The notes under the pieces: generated by a model
What the model saw: the letters and a program-made list of their open reading frames with translations, nothing else
Told to the model about the DNA's origin: nothing
Database searches by the model: none
From: Lachnospiraceae bacterium UBA3273
GTDB taxonomy: Bacteria; Bacillota; Clostridia; Lachnospirales; Lachnospiraceae
Assembly (NCBI GenBank): GCA_002362385.1
Contig: DEUB01000015.1
Coordinates: 1-21,122, forward strand
Reading direction: 5' to 3'
Length of the DNA: 21,122 nucleotides
Translations under genes and position numbers: made by a program
Shown here: one piece after another, positions 13,854 to 21,122 of the stretch
Layout: each line of letters starts with the position of its first letter
Position numbering within the stretch: position 1 is the stretch's first letter

Positions 13854-15707
13854 ATGAGCGGCGAGGCTACAGTAAAAAGACCATCCAGAAGGCGCGGCCC
13901 CATGGGCGGCGGACATGGTATGATGCCGGGAGAAAAACCGAAGGATTTAAAAGGTTCCATAGGAAAGCTTTTTGTGTATATGGGCAGCTTCAAGATCGCT
14001 GTTTTCTGCGTTATGATTTTTGCGGTGGTTTCCACCGTATTCAATGTGGCGGGACCCAAAATACTGGGAAGGGCGACCACTGCGCTTTCCGAAGGGTTAA
14101 TGGCAAAGATCGCCAAAACCGGAGGGATCGATTTTGACCGCATAGGGAAAATTTTGCTGATCACTCTCGGACTTTACGTTATCAGCTCATTATTTAGTTT
14201 TTTCCAGGGCTATATCATGAGCGGGATTACCCAGAAGGTCTGCTACCGCATGAGGAAGGAGATTTCCGAAAAGATCAACCGCATGCCAATGAAATACTTT
14301 GAAAGCAGGACATACGGGGAGGTCCTTTCCAGAATTACCAACGATGTGGACACTCTGGGGATGGGGCTGAATCAGAGTATTACCCAGATCATAACTTCCG
14401 TGGCAACCATGGTGGGAGTATTGATTATGATGCTTTCCATTTCGCCCCTGATGACTTTGATCGCATTGGTCATTCTACCCGTTTCCGTGGCCCTGATCGG
14501 CATTGTAATGAAGAAGTCCCAGAAGTTTTTCCGTTCCCAGCAGGAATATTTAGGACGCATCAACGGGCAGGTGGAGGAAAGCTTTTCCGGACATCTGGTT
14601 ATCAAGGCATATAACAAAGAAGAGGATGTTATCGGCGAATTTGACGAGACCAATGACACGCTTTATGATTCTGCATGGAAATCCCAGTTCTTATCCGGGA
14701 TGATGCACCCTATCATGATGTTTGTGGGGAACTTGGGATATGCGGGGGTGGCGTTATCCGGCGGGATCCTCGCCATAAAAGGCGTTATTACCATCGGGGA
14801 CATTCAGGCGTTTATCCAGTATGTGAGAAACTTTACCCAGCCCATCCAGCAGATTGCCCAGGTGGCAAACCAGGTTCAGTCCATGGCCGCGGCTGCGGAA
14901 AGAGTATTTGAGTTTCTGAACGAGGAAGAAGAGGAGCAGCTTGCAGAACATCCTGTCAGCACGGCTGATCTGCAGGGAGCCGTTACCTTTGAACATGTAA
15001 AATTCGGTTATAAGGAAGACCAGATCATTATCCACGATTTCAGCGCCCATATCGTGCCGGGACAGAAGATAGCCATTGTAGGGCCTACGGGAGCGGGAAA
15101 GACTACCATGGTCAAGCTTCTGATGCGTTTTTATGACGTAAACGGCGGGGCTATTAAGATCGACGGGCATAACATAAAGGATTTTAACCGCAGGGAGTTA
15201 AGGGATGCTTTCGGCATGGTGCTTCAGGATACCTGGCTGTTTAAAGGGAGCATTATGGAGAACATCAGATACGGCAGACTGGACGCCACGGATGAGGAAG
15301 TTATTGCGGCGGCAAAGGCGGCCCACGCCCATCATTTTATCCAGACGCTGCCCGGCGGCTATGATATGGAATTAAATGAGGACGCCAGCAATGTATCCCA
15401 GGGACAGAAGCAGCTTCTGACCATTGCAAGGGCTATATTGGCGGATAACAGGATCATGATCTTAGACGAGGCTACTTCTTCCGTTGATACAAGGACGGAG
15501 ATAAGGATCCAGAAAGCCATGGATAACCTGATGAAGGGGCGCACCAGCTTCATTATCGCCCACAGGCTCTCCACCATCAGGGATGCGGACCTGATCCTGG
15601 TCATGAAGGACGGGGACATTATCGAACAGGGAAAACATGGGGAGCTGCTGGAAAAGGACGGATTTTATGCCAAGCTGTACAATTCCCAGTTCGAACAGGT
15701 TTCATAA
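13854..15707 (+). CDS. Heterodimeric ABC exporter, catalytic-glutamate subunit
   Basis: This 617-residue half-transporter begins with a basic, glycine-rich cytoplasmic leader (RRRGPMGGGHGMMPG, about residues 12-26), then six helices and an ABC domain. Motifs are Walker A GPTGAGKTT (410-418), Q-loop in VLQD (near 458), a degenerate signature VSQGQ (514-518) in place of SGGQ, and a normal Walker B IMILDE with Glu539. These defects complement those of the partner. The partner's defective Walker B and this subunit's defective signature would meet in one site, leaving one intact site, exactly as in TM287/288-type exporters. Its translation start overlaps the partner's end (AAGGAGG, stop, ATG). No clear hairpin terminator follows, only a T-run at 15717-15724. 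Confidence 0.92.
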   Translation: MSGEATVKRPSRRRGPMGGGHGMMPGEKPKDLKGSIGKLFVYMGSFKIAVFCVMIFAVVSTVFNVAGPKILGRATTALSEGLMAKIAKTGGIDFDRIGKILLITLGLYVISSLFSFFQGYIMSGITQKVCYRMRKEISEKINRMPMKYFESRTYGEVLSRITNDVDTLGMGLNQSITQIITSVATMVGVLIMMLSISPLMTLIALVILPVSVALIGIVMKKSQKFFRSQQEYLGRINGQVEESFSGHLVIKAYNKEEDVIGEFDETNDTLYDSAWKSQFLSGMMHPIMMFVGNLGYAGVALSGGILAIKGVITIGDIQAFIQYVRNFTQPIQQIAQVANQVQSMAAAAERVFEFLNEEEEEQLAEHPVSTADLQGAVTFEHVKFGYKEDQIIIHDFSAHIVPGQKIAIVGPTGAGKTTMVKLLMRFYDVNGGAIKIDGHNIKDFNRRELRDAFGMVLQDTWLFKGSIMENIRYGRLDATDEEVIAAAKAAHAHHFIQTLPGGYDMELNEDASNVSQGQKQLLTIARAILADNRIMILDEATSSVDTRTEIRIQKAMDNLMKGRTSFIIAHRLSTIRDADLILVMKDGDIIEQGKHGELLEKDGFYAKLYNSQFEQVS

Positions 15708-15713
15708 AAGTAT

Positions 15714-15741
15714 TTGTTTTTTTGTCCATATGTGCTATGAT
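15714..15741 (+). promoter_or_regulatory. Extended -10 promoter of the XRE regulator gene
   Basis: TATGAT at 15736-15741 is preceded by TGC at 15733-15735, giving an extended -10. A weak -35 TTGTTT (15714-15719) lies 16 bases upstream. Transcription would start near 15748, just before the palindrome at 15755-15767. Confidence 0.5.
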
Positions 15742-15754
15742 AGGAACAGTAGGG

Positions 15755-15767
15755 CAACTTTAAGTTG
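15755..15767. promoter_or_regulatory. Palindromic candidate operator for the XRE regulator
   Basis: CAACTT (15755-15760), T, AAGTTG (15762-15767) is a perfect 13-base palindrome. It lies just downstream of the predicted start site and 38 bases before the regulator's start. XRE-family repressors commonly bind such short palindromes over their own promoters, so autoregulation is the natural reading; it is an inference. Confidence 0.5.
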
Positions 15768-15805
15768 ACAGAAGAAAAATGATGGTTGGAGGAAGAGAGA
15801 GACAA

Positions 15806-16231
15806 ATGAGCTTTTCTGAAAAGATTTTGTATTTGAGGACCAGAAACGGGATGTCCCAGGAAGTATTGGCGGATAAATTGTCAGTGAGCCGTCAGGCCGT
15901 ATCCAAATGGGAGTCGGGGGTTACCCTGCCGGAAACGGATAAGCTGATCGCTATCAGCGATATGTTTAAGGTAAGTCTGGATTATCTGTTAAAGGAAGAT
16001 TCCAGGGAGCACAAAAAAGGACGTTCAACGGGAAATCTGGACAGGGTAATTCTGAGATTTTTAGGTTCTGCCCAGGATATTGACGATGTTTCAAAGACTT
16101 TGATCGATATCATCCAGGACGGAATCATTGACGCCGAAGAGCGGAAGAAGCTGGATGAGGTCATGGTAACTTTGGACGAAATTACCCGGAATATACAGGA
16201 TATTAAAGAAAAAATGGCAGAAACGAATTAA
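15806..16231 (+). CDS. XRE-family helix-turn-helix transcriptional regulator
   Basis: This 141-residue protein has a Cro/C1-type helix-turn-helix at residues about 5-62 (EKILYLRTRNGMSQEVLADKLSVSRQAVSKWESG split over its helices), a very typical Firmicutes pattern. A short linker and a C-terminal helical region (about 80-138) follow; the latter has heptad-like spacing near its end (LDEITRNIQDIKEKM) and may dimerise. I chose ATG 15806 because the protein then opens MSFSEKI as in relatives. The ATG at 15779 would add nine residues without a good ribosome binding site; GGAGG at 15788 is rather far from 15806. The AAA+ gene starts 12 bases after its stop, so they form an operon. It probably regulates its own promoter and possibly the exporter upstream. 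Confidence 0.87.
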   Translation: MSFSEKILYLRTRNGMSQEVLADKLSVSRQAVSKWESGVTLPETDKLIAISDMFKVSLDYLLKEDSREHKKGRSTGNLDRVILRFLGSAQDIDDVSKTLIDIIQDGIIDAEERKKLDEVMVTLDEITRNIQDIKEKMAETN

Positions 16232-16243
16232 GAGGGCGGAATC

Positions 16244-17560
16244 ATGAACCAGATCATATCAAAGCTGATCATTTACGGAGATTTGCCGAAGGACTCTATT
16301 CTGATGGAGCTTGCGGATATCTGCGAAAGTGTAAAAAGCGGGGTTTTCAACAAGGATGAACTGATTACCAGAGCTTATAAACAGGTAAAAAAACTGTTGA
16401 TCGTATCGACGGATTACGGTTTTGACAGAAACCTCTGGCAGAATTATCTGACCTATCTGCTGATCACTGATGAAAACCCCTTTAGTATTACCTGCGAAAA
16501 AATAGGGGCAAACGAAGGCAGCGTGAATCATTTTGCAAAAAATGATTTCAAGGCGTTTATGGAGCTGTTTCATTATGATTTTTCTTATCTGGAAGAGGCT
16601 CTTTCGGTGGACTGCTTTTCTACCCTGTCTTCTTACCGCGCCATCGGTAAACCGGAATTGATGTACAACAAAAATGTCAGCGAGAAAGTGCAGGAATTGA
16701 GCCAGAAGTTAGCGGATGCTAATACGGTGGATGAGTTTTTTGCCCATGTCACGAACTTTTACAGGGACTACGGGGTGGGAATGTTCGGGCTGAACAAGGC
16801 ATTTCGCATCGGAAGCGCCGATAACGGGGGAAATCTTGTTTTTCAGGCCATTAACAATATGGACAAGGTCATGCTTGACGACCTGATCGGATATGAGATC
16901 CAAAAGAAGAAGCTGGTTGATAATACCAGGGCATTTGTGGAAGGCAGAAAGGCGAACAATGTCCTGCTTTTCGGGGACAGCGGAACAGGAAAGTCCACAA
17001 GCGTCAAGGCTATCGTAAATGAGTTTTATGATAAGGGCCTGCGCATGATCGAGATCTATAAACACCAGTTTAAGGATCTGTCCAATGTGATCGCCAGGAT
17101 CAAGAACCGGAATTATAAATTTGTCATCTATATGGATGATCTGTCCTTTGAAGAATTTGAAGTGGAATACAAGTTTTTAAAGGCGGTCATTGAAGGCGGC
17201 GTGGAGACCAGGCCGGAAAACATTTTAATCTATGCCACCTCTAACAGAAGGCATCTGATCAAGGAAAACTGGAAGGACAGGAACGATGTGGAGTACAAGG
17301 AGGGACTGCACCGGTCCGATACCATGGAGGAAAAGTTATCCCTGGTAAACAGGTTTGGGGTTACCATAAGCTATTCCAAGCCCACGCCCAAGGAATATTA
17401 TGAGATTGCCATCGGGCTTGCGAGAAGGGCGGGCATAACCATGACTGATGAAGAGCTTAAAGGGGAAGCCAACAAGTGGGAGTTGAGCCACGGAGGGATT
17501 TCCGGAAGAACGGCCCAGCAGTTTGTGAATTATCTTTTAGGGCAGGGAATCTGTAAATAA
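16244..17560 (+). CDS. DUF815 family AAA+ ATPase
   Basis: This 438-residue protein matches the DUF815 family of predicted AAA+ ATPases. An all-helical N-terminal region (about 1-200) precedes the ATPase core. Walker A GDSGTGKS is at 244-251 and Walker B FVIYMDDL at 293-300, followed by sensor-1-like IYATSNRRHL near 329-338. A C-terminal lid region runs to the end (GGISGRTAQQFVNYLL). No signal peptide or membrane segment is present, so it is cytoplasmic. The family's cellular role is not established. Linkage to the XRE regulator 12 bases upstream suggests shared expression. The start at ATG 16244 has GAGGGCGG as a reasonable ribosome binding site. Confidence 0.87.
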   Translation: MNQIISKLIIYGDLPKDSILMELADICESVKSGVFNKDELITRAYKQVKKLLIVSTDYGFDRNLWQNYLTYLLITDENPFSITCEKIGANEGSVNHFAKNDFKAFMELFHYDFSYLEEALSVDCFSTLSSYRAIGKPELMYNKNVSEKVQELSQKLADANTVDEFFAHVTNFYRDYGVGMFGLNKAFRIGSADNGGNLVFQAINNMDKVMLDDLIGYEIQKKKLVDNTRAFVEGRKANNVLLFGDSGTGKSTSVKAIVNEFYDKGLRMIEIYKHQFKDLSNVIARIKNRNYKFVIYMDDLSFEEFEVEYKFLKAVIEGGVETRPENILIYATSNRRHLIKENWKDRNDVEYKEGLHRSDTMEEKLSLVNRFGVTISYSKPTPKEYYEIAIGLARRAGITMTDEELKGEANKWELSHGGISGRTAQQFVNYLLGQGICK

Positions 17561-17613
17561 GCAAACGGCGTTTAGGGAAACGGCGACACAGGCGCCATGA
17601 AGGAGAAGGCAGA

Positions 17614-18675
17614 GTGAAGACGCGGATTTATGTATGTACCCATAAGCCCTTTGAACCGCCTAAGGATCCCATTTATGTACCGCTGCAGGTGGGGAAAAAG
17701 GGAAAGAAGGATTTGGGCTATCAGGGTGATGATACGGGGGATGAGATATCGGATAAGAACTGCTATTACAGTGAGCTGACAGGTTTGTACTGGGTAGCGG
17801 CCAATTGTCCGGATGTGGATATTAAGGGGACCTGCCATTACCGCAGGTATCTGATTAATGAGCAGGGAAAAGCCTATACTGCGAAAGAAATAGAGGGCAT
17901 ACTGGAAAGCCATGATATCATGACTACCAAGACGCTGACCCTCCGTTCCGCCTATTATGACGGATTCGGCGCCAACCATAACAGGAAGGATCTGGATCTG
18001 ACGGGAGAGATCCTGAAAAAGGAATTTCCTGATTATTATCCCGTCTTTGAGAAGTTAGTCCATGAGAACCATACATATTTCGGCAATATGATCATTTGTA
18101 AAAGAGAGTTGTTTGACGCTTATGTAAAATGGCTTTTTGATATTTTTTTCCGCATGGAACCGCTTATGGACTTTACAGGCTATGATGATTATCACAAAAG
18201 AGTATTCGGGTTTATTTCAGAATTTTTGCTGAAGGTATATATTGTTGTTAACGGGTTGAAGGTCCATGAATCCATGGTAGGCATGGTAGGGGAAAAGAAA
18301 GAGACCATTGAGGTTAAAAACCGGCTGGCGGATTTTATTATGAAGAAAGAACTGCCGGAGGCCAAAGAATATTTTATGGAATTTGTGAAAAAGCGTCCTG
18401 ACATTCTTATGGAGGCCAGCGATGTAAACGGGGAATTAAAGCTGGCTATGCAGATCATTACGAGCTGCGAGCATGAATACGAAGCATATGGGAAAAGTGT
18501 GTTAGACAAAGCAGGGAGCTATGGAGAGCTTATGGAGTACTTTGAAAGGGTAAACCGGGTCGCGGTTTCCGAAAAGCTGGGACTTTTATCCGAAGAGGAC
18601 CGGCAGTGGACGGAAAGATACGGGATCACGGATGTGGCAATGGAGATTGCCTCTATGCTGGCGGGATCGGTGTGA
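17614..18675 (+). CDS. DUF4422 protein, putative glycosyltransferase with C-terminal extension
   Basis: Residues 1-225 of this 353-residue protein match DUF4422, a domain found in capsule and exopolysaccharide clusters and believed to be a glycosyltransferase. Diagnostic motifs are IYVCTHKPF at the start, CHYRRYL (74-80), GNMIICKRELFDAYVKWLF (157-175) and GFISEFLLKVY (199-209). The last 120 residues (about 230-353) are helical and charged and I recognise nothing in them. No membrane segment is seen. The start is GTG 17614, with AAGGAG eight bases upstream. It lies 53 bases after the DUF815 gene and may be read from the same transcript. Unlike most family members it is not among other polysaccharide genes. 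Confidence 0.8.
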   Translation: MKTRIYVCTHKPFEPPKDPIYVPLQVGKKGKKDLGYQGDDTGDEISDKNCYYSELTGLYWVAANCPDVDIKGTCHYRRYLINEQGKAYTAKEIEGILESHDIMTTKTLTLRSAYYDGFGANHNRKDLDLTGEILKKEFPDYYPVFEKLVHENHTYFGNMIICKRELFDAYVKWLFDIFFRMEPLMDFTGYDDYHKRVFGFISEFLLKVYIVVNGLKVHESMVGMVGEKKETIEVKNRLADFIMKKELPEAKEYFMEFVKKRPDILMEASDVNGELKLAMQIITSCEHEYEAYGKSVLDKAGSYGELMEYFERVNRVAVSEKLGLLSEEDRQWTERYGITDVAMEIASMLAGSV

Positions 18676-18737
18676 CGGCCGGGTATTGTTGTCAATGCTT
18701 CCATCAAAATAAATATGAGCATAATTGCTTCTGGTCA

Positions 18738-18767
18738 TTGAATGTTAACCGGTATTTGTGTTAAAAT
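18738..18767 (+). promoter_or_regulatory. Candidate promoter of the chemotaxis receptor gene
   Basis: TTGAAT (18738-18743) and TAAAAT (18762-18767) are separated by 18 bases, a reasonable housekeeping promoter. No sigma-28-type (TAAA with GCCGATAA) motif is visible in the 148-base gap. AAGAGGG just before ATG 18824 is the ribosome binding site. Confidence 0.5.
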
Positions 18768-18823
18768 AATAGAACGGGTTACAAAAAATTAATAAAGAAG
18801 GAATCATTTAAGAGGGTATACAT

Positions 18824-20938
18824 ATGGATAAGGACGAATTAGAAAGACTGCTGGCTTCTGTGGAACTGACGGAAGAGGAACAGAACATTTCCATTGAAGA
18901 CGAGCTGGCCGAGGTTTTAAATGCGCGGACGGAGCGTATGGGAGACGGTGCGGAAGCTGCAGCCGATACAAAATCCCTATCGGATGGGGGGCCTGTTACG
19001 GATACGGAAAGCGCTGCCCCCGTGTTTGGAACGGAGTCTGCAGACAGTGCAGAGTATATGCCGGATATGGATGCGGCAGCCGACGCGGAGCAGGCAATTG
19101 ATGCAGAGTATGAGAATTATACGGGATCCGCGGAAGCTGCTGACGAGACGGCGGCAGGGACGGAAGATTCTCAGATGGCAGAAGAAACATCCGGCGATTC
19201 CGGGGAATTCCAGGAATATCAGTATCAGGAGAGAAAGCGCTTTTTGAGCTTTTCCAAGAAACTGGTAGCCCTTTGTCTGCTGCCTATGATTCTTATTTGT
19301 ATTATCATAACCATTTTCAGTACCCAGTCGCTCAGGAGCGGGGTAGAAAAGGAAATAGAGAAGTCTTTACAGATCGTGGCTGTTTCCATGGATGAGACTT
19401 ATACCAATCTGTATGAGGGCGATTATAAGAAGGGAATGACTGGAAAAATTACCAAAGGAGAAACAACGATCTCCGGCGATTCCAAACTGATCGACGGTTT
19501 GAAAGAGCAGACGGGATTTGAAGTAAGCCTATTTTTTGGGAATATGCGTCTGATTACTACGATTTCCAAAGAAACCGGAGGAGTGGCCATTGGAACTTCT
19601 CTGGATAAAGAGATATATGAGGTCATTCAATCGGGAGAGAATGTATTTAAAAAGAATTTTGAGATACAGGGGCAGGAGTTCTATGCTTATTACCGCCCGT
19701 TAGTTAACTCGGATGGCTCCGTTATCGGCGCCATCGAAGTTGCCATGGATGCATCTTCTATTAAGGGGACTATAAACGGACAGATCGCAAAGGTTGTTAT
19801 CTTTTCCCTTATCTTTGTAGTCATCGCTTCGGTTATCATGATGATGTTATCCGGCAAAATGGTAGCGACCATGCGCCGCACAAAGGAATTTCTTGCCAGA
19901 CTTGCTACCGGCGAATTAGGGCAGGTTCCCGAAGACAAACTGCTGCAGCGCAATGATGAGCTGGGAGATATTTACGGCATTTCCATCCAGCTTCAGGCGG
20001 AACTGCGCAAAATCGTGAACCATATCAAAAAGTCTTCTGATGACTTGGTTTATTCGGCCAACCATTTAACAGATATGGCGTTGAATACCAAGGGGACGGT
20101 AGAAGGAGTGCTTGGTTCGGTAGAAGAAATTTCCAAGGGAACCGTTACCCAGGCGGAGGGAACGGCAACAGCCAATAGCAATGTGACAAAGATAGGCGAA
20201 CAGATCAGTTATATTACGGACGAGGTAAATTCCCTGACAACCCACGCGAGACAGATGTCCGATGCGGAAAAGGCGTCAGAGCGGATCATCGGGGAGTTGA
20301 ATGCCTCCAATGAAGATACCAAATTATCAGTTACCAGAGTTGCGAACCAGATCATGATCATGAATGAATCTGTCCAGAGCATTAACACGGCGGTCGCCAT
20401 GATTCAGTCCATAGCGGACGAAACGGACCTGCTTTCTCTGAATGCCAGCATTGAAGCGGCAAGGGCAGGAGAAGCGGGAAGAGGATTTGCCGTTGTGGCG
20501 GAGCAGATCTGCAAGCTGGCGGAACAGTCCAATAATTCTGCCAAGGAAATAGAGCAGATCATCGCCGAAGTCATGTCTGAATCAGATAAGATGGTTGAGA
20601 TCATGGATGAAGTTAAGTCCAACATGGATCATCAGCAGAAAAAACTGGAAGAAACGCAGACCAAATACAATGCTGTGGCCGAGGGCGTGGAAAATTCCCT
20701 GGGCAATATTGACAGCATCAAGGAAAAGATGGATGTGTTAAGCGGTTCCGGAATGGCGATCAAGGATGTTGTACAGGATTTATCAGCCATATCCGAACAG
20801 AATGCGGCATCTGCCCACAGTACGATGCATGCGGCACAGGATATGAGCGATACCATGAACAACCTTGAAGTATCCTCTGAAAAATTGCTGCACCTGGCAG
20901 ACCAGTTAAACGAAGCGCTGGCTATTTTCAAAGTCTGA
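18824..20938 (+). CDS. Methyl-accepting chemotaxis protein with long acidic N-terminus
   Basis: This 704-residue transducer has an extra cytoplasmic N-terminal segment (residues 1-138), strongly acidic and rich in Ala, Asp, Glu and Ser, before the first helix (about 146-166). The external sensor (about 167-322) resembles a single Cache domain, with FYAYYRPLVNSDGSVIGAIEVAMD near its end. The second helix is about 323-343, followed by HAMP (about 344-400) and a long methyl-accepting coiled coil (401-704). The signalling tip is near 528-560 (ADETDLLSLNASIEAARAGE and GRGFAVVAEQ), which binds CheW/CheA in the family. It ends without a CheR-tethering pentapeptide. No other chemotaxis gene is in the window. 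The ligand is unknown. Upstream is a housekeeping-type promoter. Confidence 0.92.
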   Translation: MDKDELERLLASVELTEEEQNISIEDELAEVLNARTERMGDGAEAAADTKSLSDGGPVTDTESAAPVFGTESADSAEYMPDMDAAADAEQAIDAEYENYTGSAEAADETAAGTEDSQMAEETSGDSGEFQEYQYQERKRFLSFSKKLVALCLLPMILICIIITIFSTQSLRSGVEKEIEKSLQIVAVSMDETYTNLYEGDYKKGMTGKITKGETTISGDSKLIDGLKEQTGFEVSLFFGNMRLITTISKETGGVAIGTSLDKEIYEVIQSGENVFKKNFEIQGQEFYAYYRPLVNSDGSVIGAIEVAMDASSIKGTINGQIAKVVIFSLIFVVIASVIMMMLSGKMVATMRRTKEFLARLATGELGQVPEDKLLQRNDELGDIYGISIQLQAELRKIVNHIKKSSDDLVYSANHLTDMALNTKGTVEGVLGSVEEISKGTVTQAEGTATANSNVTKIGEQISYITDEVNSLTTHARQMSDAEKASERIIGELNASNEDTKLSVTRVANQIMIMNESVQSINTAVAMIQSIADETDLLSLNASIEAARAGEAGRGFAVVAEQICKLAEQSNNSAKEIEQIIAEVMSESDKMVEIMDEVKSNMDHQQKKLEETQTKYNAVAEGVENSLGNIDSIKEKMDVLSGSGMAIKDVVQDLSAISEQNAASAHSTMHAAQDMSDTMNNLEVSSEKLLHLADQLNEALAIFKV

Positions 20939-20997
20939 CTTTAGAACGCATAGAATAAAACAGCATAAAAATATACTAAAAATATACCGCATTTTTC

Positions 20998-21026
20998 TTG
21001 ACAAGTCATAGGATGTCTTGTAAAAT
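20998..21026 (+). promoter_or_regulatory. Strong promoter of the tRNA gene
   Basis: TTGACA (20998-21003) and TAAAAT (21021-21026) are 17 bases apart, near consensus. Transcription would start near 21033, about 10 bases before the mature tRNA. The 59 bases between the chemotaxis gene and this promoter show no clear terminator hairpin. Confidence 0.85.
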
Positions 21027-21043
21027 AGGCAAAGATGCGGCAA

Positions 21044-21116
<73 letters not shown>

Positions 21117-21122
21117 TTGTTG

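Noticed and set aside
13676..14137. Open frame crossing the junction of the two exporter genes
   Set aside because: It overlaps two strongly supported coding regions in another frame and encodes an Arg-rich product of no family.
15708..15725. T-run after the second exporter gene as a terminator
   Set aside because: Seven or more Ts are present, but no stable hairpin directly precedes them.
17561..17613. Short repeats (AAACGGCG twice, GGCGCC) in the gap before the DUF4422 gene
   Set aside because: They are too short and too few to separate from chance, and they do not form a clear hairpin with a T-run.
18921..19247. Alternative-frame open frame within the receptor's acidic leader
   Set aside because: The frame is open because of repetitive GCN/GAN codons; the receptor frame continues directly into its first helix and has the ribosome binding site.

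Overview
The window looks like an ordinary chromosomal stretch from a low-to-mid GC Gram-positive anaerobe of the Clostridia, most likely a Lachnospiraceae relative. The basis is strong AGGAGG-type ribosome binding sites, TTGACA/TATAAT-type promoters, a tRNA without encoded CCA, and the gene families present (BceRS-BceAB module, DUF554, DUF815, DUF4422, heterodimeric ABC exporter). The genus is an inference and was not checked by any search. I see no phage, transposon, CRISPR array or plasmid functions.

Layout. (1) 20-5165: an N-terminally truncated LytTR regulator remnant, then a Bce-type peptide-antibiotic sensing and resistance module: OmpR-family response regulator, intramembrane-sensing histidine kinase, ABC ATPase and FtsX-like permease. 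The transporter pair has its own promoter, with a perfect TTACA-N4-TGTAA palindrome upstream that matches the known BceR-like operator. (2) 5171-7051: a MATE efflux pump, whose ribosome binding site lies inside a long inverted repeat, and a co-transcribed unknown two-helix membrane protein. A terminator shared by convergent genes follows. (3) 7104-8069 (minus): an HSL-type alpha/beta hydrolase, divergent from a ketopantoate reductase (8166-9095). (4) 9274-11397: a DUF554 membrane protein with two hairpins in its leader, then a lipoprotein built from two copies of an unrecognised domain, ended by tandem terminators. (5) 11701-15707: a two-gene heterodimeric ABC exporter with complementary degenerate and consensus ATP sites. 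(6) 15806-18675: an XRE regulator with a palindromic candidate operator in its own promoter, a DUF815 AAA+ ATPase directly downstream, and a DUF4422 putative glycosyltransferase. (7) 18824-20938: a methyl-accepting chemotaxis protein with an unusual acidic cytoplasmic N-terminus. (8) 21044-21116: tRNA-Phe behind a strong promoter.

How the genes fit together. The only clear multi-gene circuit is the Bce module: the kinase and permease sense a peptide at the membrane, the regulator binds the palindrome, and the ABC transporter is induced. The MATE pump and the heterodimeric exporter add two more drug-efflux systems within about 15 kb, so the region has an envelope-stress and efflux flavour, but nothing shows they share regulation. 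I did not find a convincing undescribed multi-gene system. The observations most worth checking are the RBS-sequestering inverted repeat before the MATE gene, the hairpins before DUF554, the duplicated-domain lipoprotein, and the XRE/DUF815 pair with its promoter palindrome.
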